From Roseicyclus marinus (GTDB lineage Bacteria; Pseudomonadota; Alphaproteobacteria; Rhodobacterales; Rhodobacteraceae), in assembly GCF_030163795.1 (NCBI RefSeq), contig NZ_JASJOF010000001.1, positions 477,582 through 541,581 on the forward strand: a DNA stretch of 64,000 nt, given 5' to 3'. Positions 8,222 through 17,335 of the stretch are shown here, in pieces. How positions within the stretch are numbered: the stretch's first letter is position 1; every line of letters starts with the position of its first letter. Position numbers and translations under genes: made by a program. The notes below the pieces were generated by a model that made no database searches, was not told where the DNA came from, and worked only from the letters and a program-made list of their open reading frames with translations.

Positions 8222-9506
8222 GCTGTCCCTCGGGCGTGATATGTGTCTTGCCTCCCATGTAGGGATGCAATGCCTTGGGCAAAAGGACCGAGCCATCGGC
8301 CTGCTGGCCGTTTTCCACCACAGCGATCAGGCAACGGCCCACGGCGAGACCGGAGCCGTTCAACGTATGGACGAAATCCGGCTTGCCGCCGCCTGCAGGA
8401 CGGAACCGGGCGTTCATCCGCCGCGCCTGGAAATCGCCGCAGGTCGAGACGGAGCTGATCTCGCGATAGGTGTTCTGCCCCGGCAACCACGCCTCGATGT
8501 CATAGGTTCGGCGCGCGCCAAAGCCCATGTCGCCCGTGCAGAGCACAACGGTTCTGTACGGGATTTCAAGGCGTTCAAGGATACCTTCGGCACAGCCGAG
8601 CATCCGCTTTTGTTCGGCGTCGGACTGATCGGGATGGGTGATCGAGACCATCTCGACCTTTTCGAACTGGTGCTGGCGCAACATGCCCGCCGTGTCGCGA
8701 CCGGCCGATCCGGCCTCGGAGCGGAAGCAGAGCGAATGGGCGGTGAAGCGTTTGGGAAGGTCGGCCTCGTCAAGGATTGCGCCCGCGACGAGGTTGGTCA
8801 GCGAGACTTCGGAGGTGGGGATGAGCCACCAGCCGTTCGTTGTCTCGTAGCTGTCTTCGCCGAACTTGGGCAGCTGGCCGGTGCCGAACATGGTCTCGGA
8901 TCGCACGAGAACGGGGCCGTTCACTTCGGTCAGGCCGTTCTCAAGTGTATGAATATCCAGCATGAATTGCGCCAGCGCGCGGTGCAGGCGGGCGATGGCA
9001 CCTTGAAGGACCACGAAGCGCGAGCCCGAGAGTTTCGCCGCCGTCTCGAAATCGAGGCCATGGGAGACGCCCGCGATTTCGAAGTGTTCCTTGGGCTGGA
9101 AATCGAAGGCGCGCGGATTGCCCCACCGGTTGATTTCGACGTTGCCGGTCTCGTCCGCGCCCTCGGGAACGTCGTCCGCGGGCAGGTTCGGGATGGTGGC
9201 CAGAAGGTCGCGGAGGGCTGCGTCCTTTTCCTTGGCCTCTTCTTCAAGCCGGGCGATTTCTTCTTTCTTGTCAGAGACAAGCGCGCGGAGGCGTTCGAAT
9301 TCCGCGTCGTCGCCGCGGGCCTTGGCGGCGCCCACGTCCTTGCTGGCGGCGTTGCGATCGGCCTGCGCGGTCTCAGCCGCGAGGATGCAGGCGCGGCGCG
9401 CCTCGTCGAGCGTGAGGATGGCGGCGGATTGGGGCGGCAGGTTGCGGCGGGCGAGGCCCGCGTCGAAGGCTGCGGGATTGTCGCGGATGGCGCGGATGTC
9501 GTGCAT
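8214..9506 (-). CDS. serS: seryl-tRNA synthetase
   Basis: The 430-residue class II synthetase charges tRNA-Ser. It starts [20 protein letters not shown], has the long N-terminal coiled-coil arm (residues about 30-100, with [20 protein letters not shown]), then the catalytic domain with motif 2 ([20 protein letters not shown]) and motif 3 ([17 protein letters not shown]). The length is normal. The downstream TspO-like gene overlaps its 3' end by a few bases. Confidence 0.97.
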   Translation of the reverse strand: MHDIRAIRDNPAAFDAGLARRNLPPQSAAILTLDEARRACILAAETAQADRNAASKDVGAAKARGDDAEFERLRALVSDKKEEIARLEEEAKEKDAALRDLLATIPNLPADDVPEGADETGNVEINRWGNPRAFDFQPKEHFEIAGVSHGLDFETAAKLSGSRFVVLQGAIARLHRALAQFMLDIHTLENGLTEVNGPVLVRSETMFGTGQLPKFGEDSYETTNGWWLIPTSEVSLTNLVAGAILDEADLPKRFTAHSLCFRSEAGSAGRDTAGMLRQHQFEKVEMVSITHPDQSDAEQKRMLGCAEGILERLEIPYRTVVLCTGDMGFGARRTYDIEAWLPGQNTYREISSVSTCGDFQARRMNARFRPAGGGKPDFVHTLNGSGLAVGRCLIAVVENGQQADGSVLLPKALHPYMGGKTHITPEGQLA

Positions 9507-9953
9507 GGGGCCCTCGTCTGGCGCTGTCTCGGGGCGGGGTATGCCAGAGCGGGGGGCGGGGGGAAAGGGGGCGGTGGCGCTGTAGGGATTGTGTAAGGAA
9601 GCTGTAGGGAATGCGTCGTGTATCGGGCGTTACCATTGGGCGCACGGAGAGGGGCGGTTGGCGGTGGGTTGGTGCGGGGGTGTGGGACGCAGCGGGCTCT
9701 GGCACGGCCGACGATAGGGGTTTATGGGCGGCGTTTCGTGGGCAGATTGCCCACCCTACGGATGGTGGAGCGCGCACCCCGGGAGCCGGGGGTTGTTGCT
9801 GCGGGGTGTCGCGCCCATCTGGGGCTTGCGTGCCTTGCCTTCGACCAGACCCGAAAGTAGGGTGCGCCGAATTTCGACTGGGGTGCGTGTCCGCGTGCCT
9901 CATCCGCCAAAACGATCCGCCTCGAGATCCGCCAAAAAGGACCGCGTCTGACC
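9507..9953. other. 447-base intergenic region between serS and yajC (divergent)
   Basis: No convincing gene was found. It must contain the serS promoter (minus strand) and the yajC promoter (plus strand). It holds one copy of the GTGGGCA/TGCCCAC palindrome at 9738-9760 and a related GTAGGGTGCGC stretch from 9857. The small frames here have no recognisable protein signature and are probably spurious. Confidence 0.6.
9738..9760. repeat. dispersed palindromic repeat, copy 1 (GTGGGCA-GAT-TGCCCAC + CCTACG)
   Basis: A 7-bp inverted repeat (GTGGGCA, spacer GAT, TGCCCAC) is followed by CCTACG. The identical 23-base sequence recurs at 16494-16516, and a variant with the core GTGGGT/ACCCAC builds the large inverted repeat at 16383-16456. 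It behaves like a REP-type extragenic palindrome. Confidence 0.75.
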
Positions 9954-10241
9954 ATGGAAGCTTTCGCCCAGTTCGTCCCCCTTATCCTGATCTTCGTGAT
10001 CATGTGGTTCCTGCTGATCCGCCCGCAGCAGAAGAAGGTGAAGGAGCATCAGGCTATGATCGCAGCGCTTCGCCGGGGCGACGAGGTCGTGACGGCGGGC
10101 GGGCTGATCGGCAAGATCACCAAGGTCAAGGACGACGCCGAGGTCGAGGTCGAACTGTCGACCGGCGTCAAGGTCCGCGTCCTGCGTCCCACCATCTCGC
10201 AGGTCCGTTCCAAGACCGAGCCCGCTGCCGCCAACGATTGA
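9954..10241 (+). CDS. yajC: preprotein translocase subunit YajC
   Basis: The 95-residue protein has one N-terminal membrane helix (FVPLILIFVIMWFLLIRPQQ) followed by the YajC signature KKVKEHQAMIAALRRGDEVV and TAGGLIGKI. YajC joins SecD and SecF in the auxiliary complex that assists the SecYEG channel. The order yajC-secD-secF on one strand is conserved. SecD starts 58 bases downstream. Confidence 0.95.
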   Translation: MEAFAQFVPLILIFVIMWFLLIRPQQKKVKEHQAMIAALRRGDEVVTAGGLIGKITKVKDDAEVEVELSTGVKVRVLRPTISQVRSKTEPAAAND

Positions 10242-10299
10242 TCCCGTGGGGGCGGTTTGCGCCCCGTCGGACCAGGAGCTTCGGAAAGGGCCCTGAGCG

Positions 10300-11967
10300 A
10301 TGTTGCAGATCCCGCTGTGGAACCGGCTGATGATCATTGTCGTGGTGCTGGCGGGCCTGTCGCTCGCCATGCCGAACCTGTTCTACGACCGGGTCGAGCG
10401 GCACAATGACGCCGTGGCCGCGATCGAGGCCACGGGGGCCAGCACGGATGCGCTGGAGGCCGACCGGGCGCTTTGGCCCGATTTCCTGCCCTCGACGCTG
10501 GTGAACCTTGGCCTCGATCTGCGGGGGGGTGCGCATCTGTTGGCCGAGGTGCAGGTCACGGATGTCTACGAGGCGCGCATGGACAGCCTGTGGCCCGATG
10601 TCCGTGACGCGCTGCGTGATGCGCGCGATCAGGTCGGCACGATCCGGCGGCAGGATGCGCCGCCCGGCGAATTGCATGTCCGCATCAGTGAACCCGCCGG
10701 GATCGCGGCGGCCGTCGCCGCCGTGCGCGAACTGGCGACGCCCGTGGTGGGCCTGACCGGGATCGCCGCGCCGACGCTGGATGTGCGGGGCGAGAATGAC
10801 GTGGTGATCGTCACCCTGTCGGAGGCCGAGCGGCAGGCGACCGATGACCGGACCATGCAGCAATCCGTGGAGATCGTGCGCCGCCGCGTCGACGAGGCCG
10901 GCACGCGTGAGCCGACGATCCAGCGGCAGGGGTCGGACCGTATCCTGATCCAGGTGCCGGGCATCGGATCGGCGCAGGAATTGAAAGACCTGATCGGCAC
11001 CACGGCGCGGCTGACCTTTCACCCGGTCGTCCGCCGCACCACAGACCCGGAGGCGCGTGTCGATGCGCGCGAGATCCTGTTGCCGTCGCTGGACGAGCCG
11101 GGTGCCTATTACGTTCTGGAACAGACCCCGGTCGTGACGGGCGACGATCTGGTCGACAGCCAGCCTGCCTTCGACCAACAGACCGGGCAACCGGCCGTAA
11201 CCTTCCGGTTCAACCCGTCGGGCGCGCGCGATTTCGGCGATTATACCGCGGCCAATATCGGTGCACCTTTTGCCATCGTATTGGACGAGGAAGTCATCTC
11301 CGCCCCTGTCATCCGATCGGCGATCACCGGCGGGTCCGGGCAGATCACCGGGAATTTCACGGTGGCGGAATCCACCGAACTGTCCGTGTTGTTGCGCGCG
11401 GGCGCATTGCCGGCTGAGATGGTGTTCCTCGAGGAGCGGACCATCGGCCCCGAACTGGGCGCGGACAGCATCCAGGCGGGCGAGATCGCGGCGCTGGTCG
11501 CCTTTGCCGCCGTGCTGGTCTTCATGGTGATGAGCTACGGGTTGTTCGGTGTCTTTGCCTCGGTCGCCCTGATCCTGAACGTGGGGTTGATCTTTGGCGT
11601 GTTGAGCCTGATCGGGGCCACGCTGACCCTGCCCGGGATCGCGGGGATCGTTCTGACCATCGGGATGGCGGTGGATGCGAACGTGCTGGTCTTCGAACGC
11701 ATCCGCGAGGAATTGAAGACCGCCAAGGGCCCGGCGCGGGCCATCGAACTGGGCTATTCCCGTGCGCTGTCGGCCATCGTGGACGCGAACCTGACGACCT
11801 TCATCATCGCGGTGATCCTCTTCGTTCTGGGCTCGGGCCCGGTGCGCGGGTTCTCGGTGACGCTGGGGATCGGGATCATCACGTCGGTCTTCACCGCGAT
11901 CTATGTCACCCGCCTTATCATCGTGACCTGGTTCGACCGGGCCCGCCCAAAGACAATCGAGGTCTGA
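10300..11967 (+). CDS. secD: protein translocase subunit SecD
   Basis: The 555-residue RND-type protein uses the proton gradient to help pull exported proteins out of the Sec channel. It has an N-terminal membrane helix, then LGLDLRGGAHLL, the conserved start of the periplasmic P1 domain. The head region contains AIVLDEEVISAPVIRSAITG, and five C-terminal membrane helices (residues about 385-545) include IGMAVDANVLVFERIREEL, the SecD/SecF family motif. An AGGAG-like site lies before the ATG. The gap to secF is four bases. Confidence 0.97.
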   Translation: MLQIPLWNRLMIIVVVLAGLSLAMPNLFYDRVERHNDAVAAIEATGASTDALEADRALWPDFLPSTLVNLGLDLRGGAHLLAEVQVTDVYEARMDSLWPDVRDALRDARDQVGTIRRQDAPPGELHVRISEPAGIAAAVAAVRELATPVVGLTGIAAPTLDVRGENDVVIVTLSEAERQATDDRTMQQSVEIVRRRVDEAGTREPTIQRQGSDRILIQVPGIGSAQELKDLIGTTARLTFHPVVRRTTDPEARVDAREILLPSLDEPGAYYVLEQTPVVTGDDLVDSQPAFDQQTGQPAVTFRFNPSGARDFGDYTAANIGAPFAIVLDEEVISAPVIRSAITGGSGQITGNFTVAESTELSVLLRAGALPAEMVFLEERTIGPELGADSIQAGEIAALVAFAAVLVFMVMSYGLFGVFASVALILNVGLIFGVLSLIGATLTLPGIAGIVLTIGMAVDANVLVFERIREELKTAKGPARAIELGYSRALSAIVDANLTTFIIAVILFVLGSGPVRGFSVTLGIGIITSVFTAIYVTRLIIVTWFDRARPKTIEV

Positions 11968-11971
11968 TCCC

Positions 11972-12940
11972 ATGCGCCTGCGCCTCATCCCCGACGAGAC
12001 CAACATCGATTTCTTCAAACATGCGCGGCTGACCTTTGGCGCCTCGGTCGTGGCGATGGTCTTGTCGCTCGGCATCTGGTTCGCGATGGGGCTGAATTTC
12101 GGCATCGATTTCCTTGGCGGCACGACGATCCGCACGGAAAGCACGGAACCCGTGGACGTGGGTGCCTATCGCGCCGCGTTGGAGGCGCTGGATCTGGGCG
12201 ATGTGTCGATTACCGAGGTGTTCGACCCGACCTTCGGACCGGACGAGAATGTTGCCATGATCCGCATTCAGGCGCAGGATGGCGAGGAAAGCGTGACGCC
12301 CGAGACGATCACCGCCGTGCAAGACGCCCTGCGGACCGTCTATCCGGCCATGCAGTTCCCGAGCGTGGAATCGGTTGGCCCCAAGGTGTCGGGCGAATTG
12401 ATCCAGACCGCGATACTTGCCGTTCTGGCGTCGCTTGCCGCGATCTTGGTCTATATCTGGCTGCGGTTCGAATGGCAGTTTTCGGTCGGTGCGGTGGCGG
12501 CGCTGGTGCATGATATCGTGCTGACCATCGGCTTGTTCAGTCTGCTCCAGATCCGGTTCGACCTGGCGACCATCGCGGCGCTTTTGACCATCGTGGGCTA
12601 TTCGATCAACGACACGGTCGTGATCTTCGACCGGCTGCGCGAGAACCTGATCAAGTACAAGACACGTGGTTTGCAGGACGTCATGAACCTGTCCGCGAAC
12701 GAGACGCTTTCGCGCACCTTGATGACGAGCGGCACGACGCTTTTGGCGCTTTTGGCGCTGATGGTGCTGGGCGGCGACGTGATCCGCGGCTTTGTCTTCG
12801 CGATCTTTTGGGGCGTGATCGTGGGGACCTATTCCTCCATCTTCGTGGCCAAGAACATCGTTCTGATGATCGGGGTGAAGCGGGATTGGTCCAAGCCGGA
12901 TCAGAAATCGGGTACGCAGTTTTCCAACATCGATGCCTGA
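11972..12940 (+). CDS. secF: protein translocase subunit SecF
   Basis: The 322-residue partner of SecD has a first helix followed by LNFGIDFLGGTTIRTES, the SecF periplasmic signature, and a C-terminal helix bundle with TIVGYSINDTVVIFDRLREN. The length is normal. It starts four bases after secD, and its 3' end overlaps the next gene by eight bases, so the cluster is probably one transcript. Confidence 0.97.
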   Translation: MRLRLIPDETNIDFFKHARLTFGASVVAMVLSLGIWFAMGLNFGIDFLGGTTIRTESTEPVDVGAYRAALEALDLGDVSITEVFDPTFGPDENVAMIRIQAQDGEESVTPETITAVQDALRTVYPAMQFPSVESVGPKVSGELIQTAILAVLASLAAILVYIWLRFEWQFSVGAVAALVHDIVLTIGLFSLLQIRFDLATIAALLTIVGYSINDTVVIFDRLRENLIKYKTRGLQDVMNLSANETLSRTLMTSGTTLLALLALMVLGGDVIRGFVFAIFWGVIVGTYSSIFVAKNIVLMIGVKRDWSKPDQKSGTQFSNIDA

Positions 12941-13685
12941 CGGGCTTGCAGCGGCGCTGTCGCTCCCGGGTCTTTGGGGATTGCTCGGCGCGGTGATGGT
13001 GGCGGGCCTTGTGTTCGGCTTTGCAGGCTTTGGCGCGGCGCTGATCTTTTTGCCGGTCGCGGTCGCGTTGGTGCCGCCGGAACTGGCGGTGGCGGCCTTC
13101 TCGGTCTCGGCCCTGTCATCGCTTGTCACCGTCGTGCCGCGCGCCTTTGGACAGACGGACAAGCGCGCGTTGGGGCAATTGCTGCTGGCGACCATGCTGA
13201 GCTTTCCGCTGGGGGTCTGGGTGTTGCGCACGGGCGACGAGGGGACGATCCGCTGGGCGGTCTCGATCGTCGTCTTGGTGACGCTGGCGGCGCTGGTGGC
13301 GGGATGGCGGATGCGGACGGCGCCGGGCGCGGCGACGCGGCTGGGTGTAGGGGCGGCCACCGGGATCGTCGGGGGGGCCACCGGGTTGACGGGGCCTGTG
13401 GTCATCTTGTTCAACCTCGGCGCTGGGGCGCCCGCCGCGGTGACGCGGGCCAACACGCTGGTCTTTCTGACCTTGTCCGCGCTTTTGCTGCTGCCGCATC
13501 TGTGGCTGCAGGGCCTGTTGCGCCCGGAGGCGCTGTGGCTGGGCCTTTTGCTGGTGCTGCCCTATGCTTTGGGGAACCGGATCGGGCAGGCGCTGTTCGA
13601 TCCCGCAGCCGAAGCGATCTACCGGCGCGTGGCCTATGCGATCATCGCGGCCTCGGCGCTGGTCGGATTGCCGGTCTGGACGTGA
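12933..13685 (+). CDS. TauE/SafE (TSUP) family membrane permease
   Basis: The 250-residue protein is almost entirely hydrophobic with about eight segments. It has the TSUP-type glycine-rich repeats (VFGFAGFGAALIFLPV near residue 28 and IVGGATGLTGPVVILF near residue 145), one in each half. TSUP proteins transport sulfite, sulfoacetate or related anions out of or into the cell. The ATG overlaps the secF stop by eight bases. The family is clear but the substrate is not. Confidence 0.85.
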   Translation: MPDGLAAALSLPGLWGLLGAVMVAGLVFGFAGFGAALIFLPVAVALVPPELAVAAFSVSALSSLVTVVPRAFGQTDKRALGQLLLATMLSFPLGVWVLRTGDEGTIRWAVSIVVLVTLAALVAGWRMRTAPGAATRLGVGAATGIVGGATGLTGPVVILFNLGAGAPAAVTRANTLVFLTLSALLLLPHLWLQGLLRPEALWLGLLLVLPYALGNRIGQALFDPAAEAIYRRVAYAIIAASALVGLPVWT

Positions 13686-13701
13686 AGGAAAGGATGCCGC
13701 G

Positions 13702-14055
13702 ATGCGCATGAACGAGGTGACATTCGACGACAGCCGCCCGGTGGATGGCTACGGGCCGGGTTTCTTCCGCGTGGGCGGAGAAATCGTGCAAGGCGCGGTC
13801 ATCATCCTGCCCTCGGGCGTGACGGGCTGGGAGGGCTATGGCGATGTCTCCCGGCTGGTGGCGGCGGCGGGCGAGATCGACGTGATCTTCATCGGCACGG
13901 GGGCCGAGATCGCACAGATCCCGCGGGAGTTGCGGGCGGCACTGGAAGGTGCGGGGCTGGGCGTCGAGATCGCGGCGAGCCCTGCGGCCTGCCGGACGTA
14001 TAACGTGCTTTTGTCCGAGGGCCGGCGCGTAGGGCTGGCGGCGCTGCCGGTATGA
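13702..14055 (+). CDS. Mth938-like (DUF498) domain protein
   Basis: The ATG at 13702, preceded by AAGGAAAGG, gives 117 residues with the single-domain Mth938 fold: GYGPGFFRVGGEIVQGAVII, then DVIFIGTGAEIAQIPRELR and CRTYNVLLSEGRRVGLAALP. Human relatives (NDUFAF3) help assemble respiratory complex I; the bacterial role is not settled. I recall these genes often sitting near secF in alphaproteobacteria, as here. Confidence 0.85.
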   Translation: MRMNEVTFDDSRPVDGYGPGFFRVGGEIVQGAVIILPSGVTGWEGYGDVSRLVAAAGEIDVIFIGTGAEIAQIPRELRAALEGAGLGVEIAASPAACRTYNVLLSEGRRVGLAALPV

Positions 14056-14091
14056 GCCTCGGGCCGCGCGCCCGTGATGGGCGGCGGGCCT

Positions 14092-14115
14092 GAGTTTTTT
14101 GGCCAAGATGAAGGG
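14092..14115 (+). repeat. CTTCATCTT-core dispersed repeat, copy A (intergenic)
   Basis: This 24-base stretch contains GAGTTTTTTGGCC followed by AAGATGAAGGG. It is the exact reverse complement of 43724-43747. It sits between the convergent Mth938-like and DUF1194 genes. Confidence 0.75.
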
Positions 14116-14143
14116 CAGGGCGTGCGTTAACCTTGATGCGGGG

Positions 14144-14848
14144 TTAACGGGGCAGTTGGCCTGTCGGCAGGGCGAGGCCGCCAAGGATCATCACCCGCAA
14201 TTCGCGTTCGAGCTTGCGCCGGATCGCGGCGGCGAAATCGTCATGCGTCATGGCGTATTCGACGAAGGCGCCGGGGCCGCGGATGACCTCTTCGAGGTAG
14301 TAATCCTCGATCCCGCGCGAGGCGCCGCCGATGGCCAGCGCGTTGACGGTGATGCCGTCGAAGGGGAAATGTTCAAAGGCCGCAGCCGGATCGAAGCCGT
14401 CATTGTTCATCCCGTCGCCCGAGATGTCGAGCGTTTGGAACAGGCAGGGCGGCGCAGTGGCGAAATGGCCCGCCGCATATCCCAGCGCATAGCCGAGCGC
14501 GGTGGGGAAATCCTGATGGCGGCGCTGCTGGCGTGCGATGCGTTCGGCGATACGCGTCAGGTCCTCTTCTGAGGTGACGAGCGTCCAGTCGACCACGAGA
14601 TCTTGCTGGAAACGGCCCGACCATTCGAAGATCGAGAGCGCCACCGGGCCCGGACCGTTCAGAAACGCCTCGACGATTTCGGGCGCGATGAGGGCCGAGG
14701 CGAGGCCCGACGTCTGTTGAACGTATTCTGCGGGATCCACCGAGGCCGAGACATCGACGCCCAAAAGCAGCGCAAGGCGGCACTGATCCTGCGCCGCAGC
14801 GGGGCCCGCCGCCGCCAGCGCAAGCGCCAATGCCGCCGCGCGTTTCAC
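14144..14848 (-). CDS. DUF1194 secreted protein with VWA fold
   Basis: The GTG at 14848 gives 234 residues with a clear signal peptide ending AAGPAAAQDQ. The mature part opens with LALLLGVDVSASVDPAEY, a von Willebrand factor A metal site (DxSxS). It continues with TLDISGDGMNNDG and ITVNALAIGG, matching DUF1194 along its length. These are periplasmic proteins of unknown function common in Rhodobacterales. The start overlaps the stop of the VOC gene (GTGA), suggesting coupled translation. Confidence 0.85.
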   Translation of the reverse strand: MKRAAALALALAAAGPAAAQDQCRLALLLGVDVSASVDPAEYVQQTSGLASALIAPEIVEAFLNGPGPVALSIFEWSGRFQQDLVVDWTLVTSEEDLTRIAERIARQQRRHQDFPTALGYALGYAAGHFATAPPCLFQTLDISGDGMNNDGFDPAAAFEHFPFDGITVNALAIGGASRGIEDYYLEEVIRGPGAFVEYAMTHDDFAAAIRRKLERELRVMILGGLALPTGQLPR

Positions 14849-15273
14849 CAGTGACCCGTGTTGGGCATCGAAGCCCAAGGCTCTGCGGGGGCCAGCGCCT
14901 CGCCTTCCTGCAACAGCTCGATCGAGACATTGTCGGGCGAGCGGACGAAGGCCATGTAGCCGTCGCGTGGCGGGCGGTTGATCGTCACGCCATTGTCCAT
15001 CAGGTGCTGGCACACGGCGTAGATATCGCCCACCCGGTAGGCGAGATGGCCGAAATGGCGGCTGTCGGATGGCAGGCCGTCATCGCCATCCCAGTTGTAG
15101 GTCAGTTCGACCGGGCATTCCGGCTGGCCCGGGGGGGCCATGAAAACCAGCGTGAAACGGCCCTTTTCACTGTCGGTGCGGCGCGTCTCCTCCAGCCCCA
15201 GCAGGCGGTAGAAGGCCATCGAAGCCTCCAGATCCTTCACCCGGACCATCGTGTGCAGGTATTTGAGTGTCAT
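14845..15273 (-). CDS. VOC-family protein, lactoylglutathione lyase-like (GloA)
   Basis: The 142-residue product starts [20 protein letters not shown] and has the glyoxalase I pattern: [12 protein letters not shown], then [28 protein letters not shown] and [14 protein letters not shown]. Metal ligands of the His/Glu type are visible in H-x-M near the start, VELTYNW, FGHLAY and IELLQ. Glyoxalase I converts the hemithioacetal of methylglyoxal and glutathione. Three ATGs lie close together (15282, 15279, 15273); I chose the last because AAGGA is best spaced for it. Confidence 0.85.
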   Translation of the reverse strand: MTLKYLHTMVRVKDLEASMAFYRLLGLEETRRTDSEKGRFTLVFMAPPGQPECPVELTYNWDGDDGLPSDSRHFGHLAYRVGDIYAVCQHLMDNGVTINRPPRDGYMAFVRSPDNVSIELLQEGEALAPAEPWASMPNTGHW

Positions 15274-15466
15274 CGCCATCATTCCTTGTTCCACGTTCGA
15301 AGCGCAGTCTAGCGCGGCCCTGCGCGGGGCACAGCCCCGGGGTGCGGTAAATTTCCTGTGGGTAAATGCGCCGCCTGCATCCCCCTTTATCTTGCGGCAA
15401 GGCGGGTGCGTGATGCAAGATATGGGGGTTCGCCCCCAAAGACCCCAGACAGGAAGGAGAGGCGCG

Positions 15467-16372
15467 ATGCCGATCACACCCGAAGCCCAGGCCGAGATCG
15501 ACGCCGCCCGCGCCAGCGCGCGCCCCACGTTGCGCGCCGTCAGCGAAGGGATGGAGGCGCAGCTTTATACCGCCCACCCGGTGCTGGATCACGGCTTTGT
15601 CCGCGTCATCGACTATATGGGCGATGACAGCGCCATCGTGCAGGCCGCCCGCGTCAGCTACGGCGCGGGCACCAAGCATGTTTCGAATGACGAGGGGTTG
15701 ATCCGCTACCTGATGCGGCATTGGCATTCGACGCCGTTCGAGATGTGCGAGGTCAAGTTCCACGTCAAATTGCCGGTCTTCGTGGCGCGGCAATGGATCC
15801 GGCACCGGACGGCCAATGTGAACGAATATTCGGCGCGATATTCGATCCTCGACCGAGAATTCTACATCCCCGAGCCGGGCCAGTTGGCCGCGCAATCGAC
15901 GGTGAACAACCAGGGCCGGGGGGCGGTTCTGGAAGGGGCGGAGGCCGCGCGCGTGCTGGAGATGCTGAAATCCGACGCGATGCGCGCCTATGACCATTAC
16001 GAGGAGATGCTGAGCCAGGACGGCCAGCAGGGGCTGGCCCGCGAATTGGCGCGGATGAACCTGCCCGCCAATGTCTACACGCAATGGTATTGGAAGACGG
16101 ATCTGCACAACCTGTTCCATTTCCTGCGGCTGAGGGCCGATGCCCATGCGCAGTATGAAATCCGGGTCTATGCGGAATTGATGTGCAAGCTCGTGGCCGA
16201 TTGGGTGCCGCTCGCCTATACGGCCTTTGCAGATTACCGGATGGGCGGCGTGTCGGTCAGCGCCAAGGGGGTCGAGGTGATCCGGCGGCGTCTTGCGGGT
16301 GAGGCCGTGACGCAGGAGACGAGCGGCATGAGCAAGGGGGAATGGCGGGAGTTTGTCGAGGTGTTTGGGTGA
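15467..16372 (+). CDS. thyX: FAD-dependent thymidylate synthase
   Basis: The 301-residue flavoenzyme makes dTMP from dUMP using methylene-tetrahydrofolate. The ThyX signature [15 protein letters not shown] lies at residues 112-126, with the RHRxxxxNExS core intact. The ATG at 15467 follows AGGAAGGAGAGG, a strong ribosome binding site; frames upstream of it are not protein-like. No thyA is in the window. The gene diverges from the VOC gene. Confidence 0.96.
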   Translation: MPITPEAQAEIDAARASARPTLRAVSEGMEAQLYTAHPVLDHGFVRVIDYMGDDSAIVQAARVSYGAGTKHVSNDEGLIRYLMRHWHSTPFEMCEVKFHVKLPVFVARQWIRHRTANVNEYSARYSILDREFYIPEPGQLAAQSTVNNQGRGAVLEGAEAARVLEMLKSDAMRAYDHYEEMLSQDGQQGLARELARMNLPANVYTQWYWKTDLHNLFHFLRLRADAHAQYEIRVYAELMCKLVADWVPLAYTAFADYRMGGVSVSAKGVEVIRRRLAGEAVTQETSGMSKGEWREFVEVFG

Positions 16373-16382
16373 GCGGTTTTTG

Positions 16383-16456
16383 GCGGGCGCGTGGTGGGTT
16401 TCACCCACCCTACGCTTGTCGTTTTGTAGGGTGGGTGAAACCCACCACACGCCCGC
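16383..16456. repeat. large inverted repeat (31-bp arms) built from the palindromic repeat
   Basis: Left arm 16383-16413 and right arm 16426-16456 are reverse complements with one mismatch, separated by a 12-base spacer. Each arm itself contains GTGGGT, TTC, ACCCAC followed by CCTAC. The structure would form a very stable hairpin 10 bases after the thyX stop, so it may end transcription from both sides. It is two facing copies of the repeat family seen at 9738 and 16494. Confidence 0.85.
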
Positions 16457-16493
16457 AGCGGGATGTCGCACGTGGTTTGGGGGGAGACCCATG

Positions 16494-16516
16494 GTGGGCA
16501 GATTGCCCACCCTACG
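16494..16516. repeat. dispersed palindromic repeat, copy 2
   Basis: This is identical over 23 bases to 9738-9760 (GTGGGCA, GAT, TGCCCAC, CCTACG). It lies in the thyX-cspA gap, 37 bases beyond the large inverted repeat. Confidence 0.8.
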
Positions 16517-16535
16517 GCGTCGCATCGGGATGAGG

Positions 16536-16558
16536 AAAGGTGCGCCGGGGGGCGCACC
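16536..16558 (-). terminator. terminator of the cold-shock gene
   Basis: Read on the minus strand, GGTGCGCC, loop CCCC, GGCGCACC forms an 8-bp perfect stem followed by TTTCC. It lies 30 bases beyond the cspA-like stop codon. Confidence 0.6.
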
Positions 16559-16587
16559 CTCTGTCTGTCTTGGGGAAATACCCGGCC

Positions 16588-16797
16588 TCAGCCGATCTTT
16601 TGCAACTCCACCGCCGATTCGCGGCCGTCGCGGCCGGCGCGCAGCTCGTAGCTGAGCTTGGTGTTGTCGGGCAGGTCGGTCATGCCGGCGCGCTCAACGG
16701 CGGAGATGTGGACGAACACGTCCTTGCCGCCATCATCGGGGGCGATGAAGCCGAACCCCTTGGTGGTGTTGAACCATTTCACGGTGCCAGTGGGCAT
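16588..16797 (-). CDS. cold-shock domain protein (CspA family)
   Basis: The 69-residue product MPTGTVKWFNTTKGFGFIAP contains both RNA-binding motifs of the cold-shock domain: KGFGFI (RNP1) and DVFVHISAV (RNP2). The length is typical of a single-domain CspA. Such proteins melt RNA structure and can act as transcription antiterminators. The upstream leader carries an inverted repeat (GCCCGGG at 16829 and CCCGGGC at 16847), which fits a structured 5' UTR. Confidence 0.95.
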   Translation of the reverse strand: MPTGTVKWFNTTKGFGFIAPDDGGKDVFVHISAVERAGMTDLPDNTKLSYELRAGRDGRESAVELQKIG

Positions 16798-16828
16798 CGG
16801 TCTGTCTTTCCTTCTCAAGTCCACAGGA

Positions 16829-16853
16829 GCCCGGGGGCTACATCCGCCCGGGC
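16829..16853 (-). promoter_or_regulatory. inverted repeat in the cold-shock gene leader
   Basis: GCCCGGG and CCCGGGC are separated by 11 bases, about 30 bases upstream of the cspA-like start. csp mRNAs often have structured leaders that control translation with temperature. Here only the inverted repeat is seen; the role is inferred. Confidence 0.35.
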
Positions 16854-17014
16854 GCGGAGACAGGATACGCGTCTTGCACCTCCCCCCCACATGGGAAAGC
16901 ATGGCGCGGGATATGTAAAAAACAAGCGGCGCTGGCGGGGCCGGGGGGAAGGCCCGGCCGGTTTTCGCGCAGGGCGTGTAGGCTTGGGTTGCGGGTGCTG
17001 AAAAAGAGGGCGGA

Positions 17015-17335
17015 ATGAAGATCTACGGGTTGAAAACCTGCGACACCTGTCGCGCGGCGGTGAAGGCCTTGGCAGGGCAGGGGGCGGTTTTGGTGGATAT
17101 CCGGGCCGAGCCGCTGGATGCCGCGACGCGGGCGCGGTTCCTTGCGGAATTCGGGGAGGCGCTGGTCAACCGCCGCTCGACCACGTGGAAGGGTTTGTCC
17201 GAGGCCGAGCGCGCGGGTGCGCCCGAGGATCTTTTGGCCGCCCATCCCGCGCTGATGAAGCGGCCGGTGATCGAGGCGGGGGGCAAGCTTTACCTTGGCT
17301 GGGATACGGGTGTCAGGGCGGCGCTGGGCGTCTGA
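17015..17335 (+). CDS. ArsC/Spx-family thioredoxin-fold protein
   Basis: The 106-residue product starts MKIYGLKTCDTCRAAVKALA, with the CxxC form of the ArsC-family active site. It continues with VNRRSTTWKGLSEAERAG and HPALMKRPVIEAGGKLYLGW, the family's conserved LIKRPV-type segment. Relatives include YffB (a glutathione-dependent reductase) and Spx. The true arsenate reductase context is missing, so YffB-like is the better guess. Its last 46 bases overlap the convergent DoxX gene. Confidence 0.85.
   Translation: MKIYGLKTCDTCRAAVKALAGQGAVLVDIRAEPLDAATRARFLAEFGEALVNRRSTTWKGLSEAERAGAPEDLLAAHPALMKRPVIEAGGKLYLGWDTGVRAALGV

Noticed and set aside
14126..14148. Two GTTAAC motifs considered as a CtrA binding site
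   Set aside because: CtrA sites are TTAA-N7-TTAA; here the spacing is 13 bases and one copy overlaps the DUF1194 stop codon between convergent genes.
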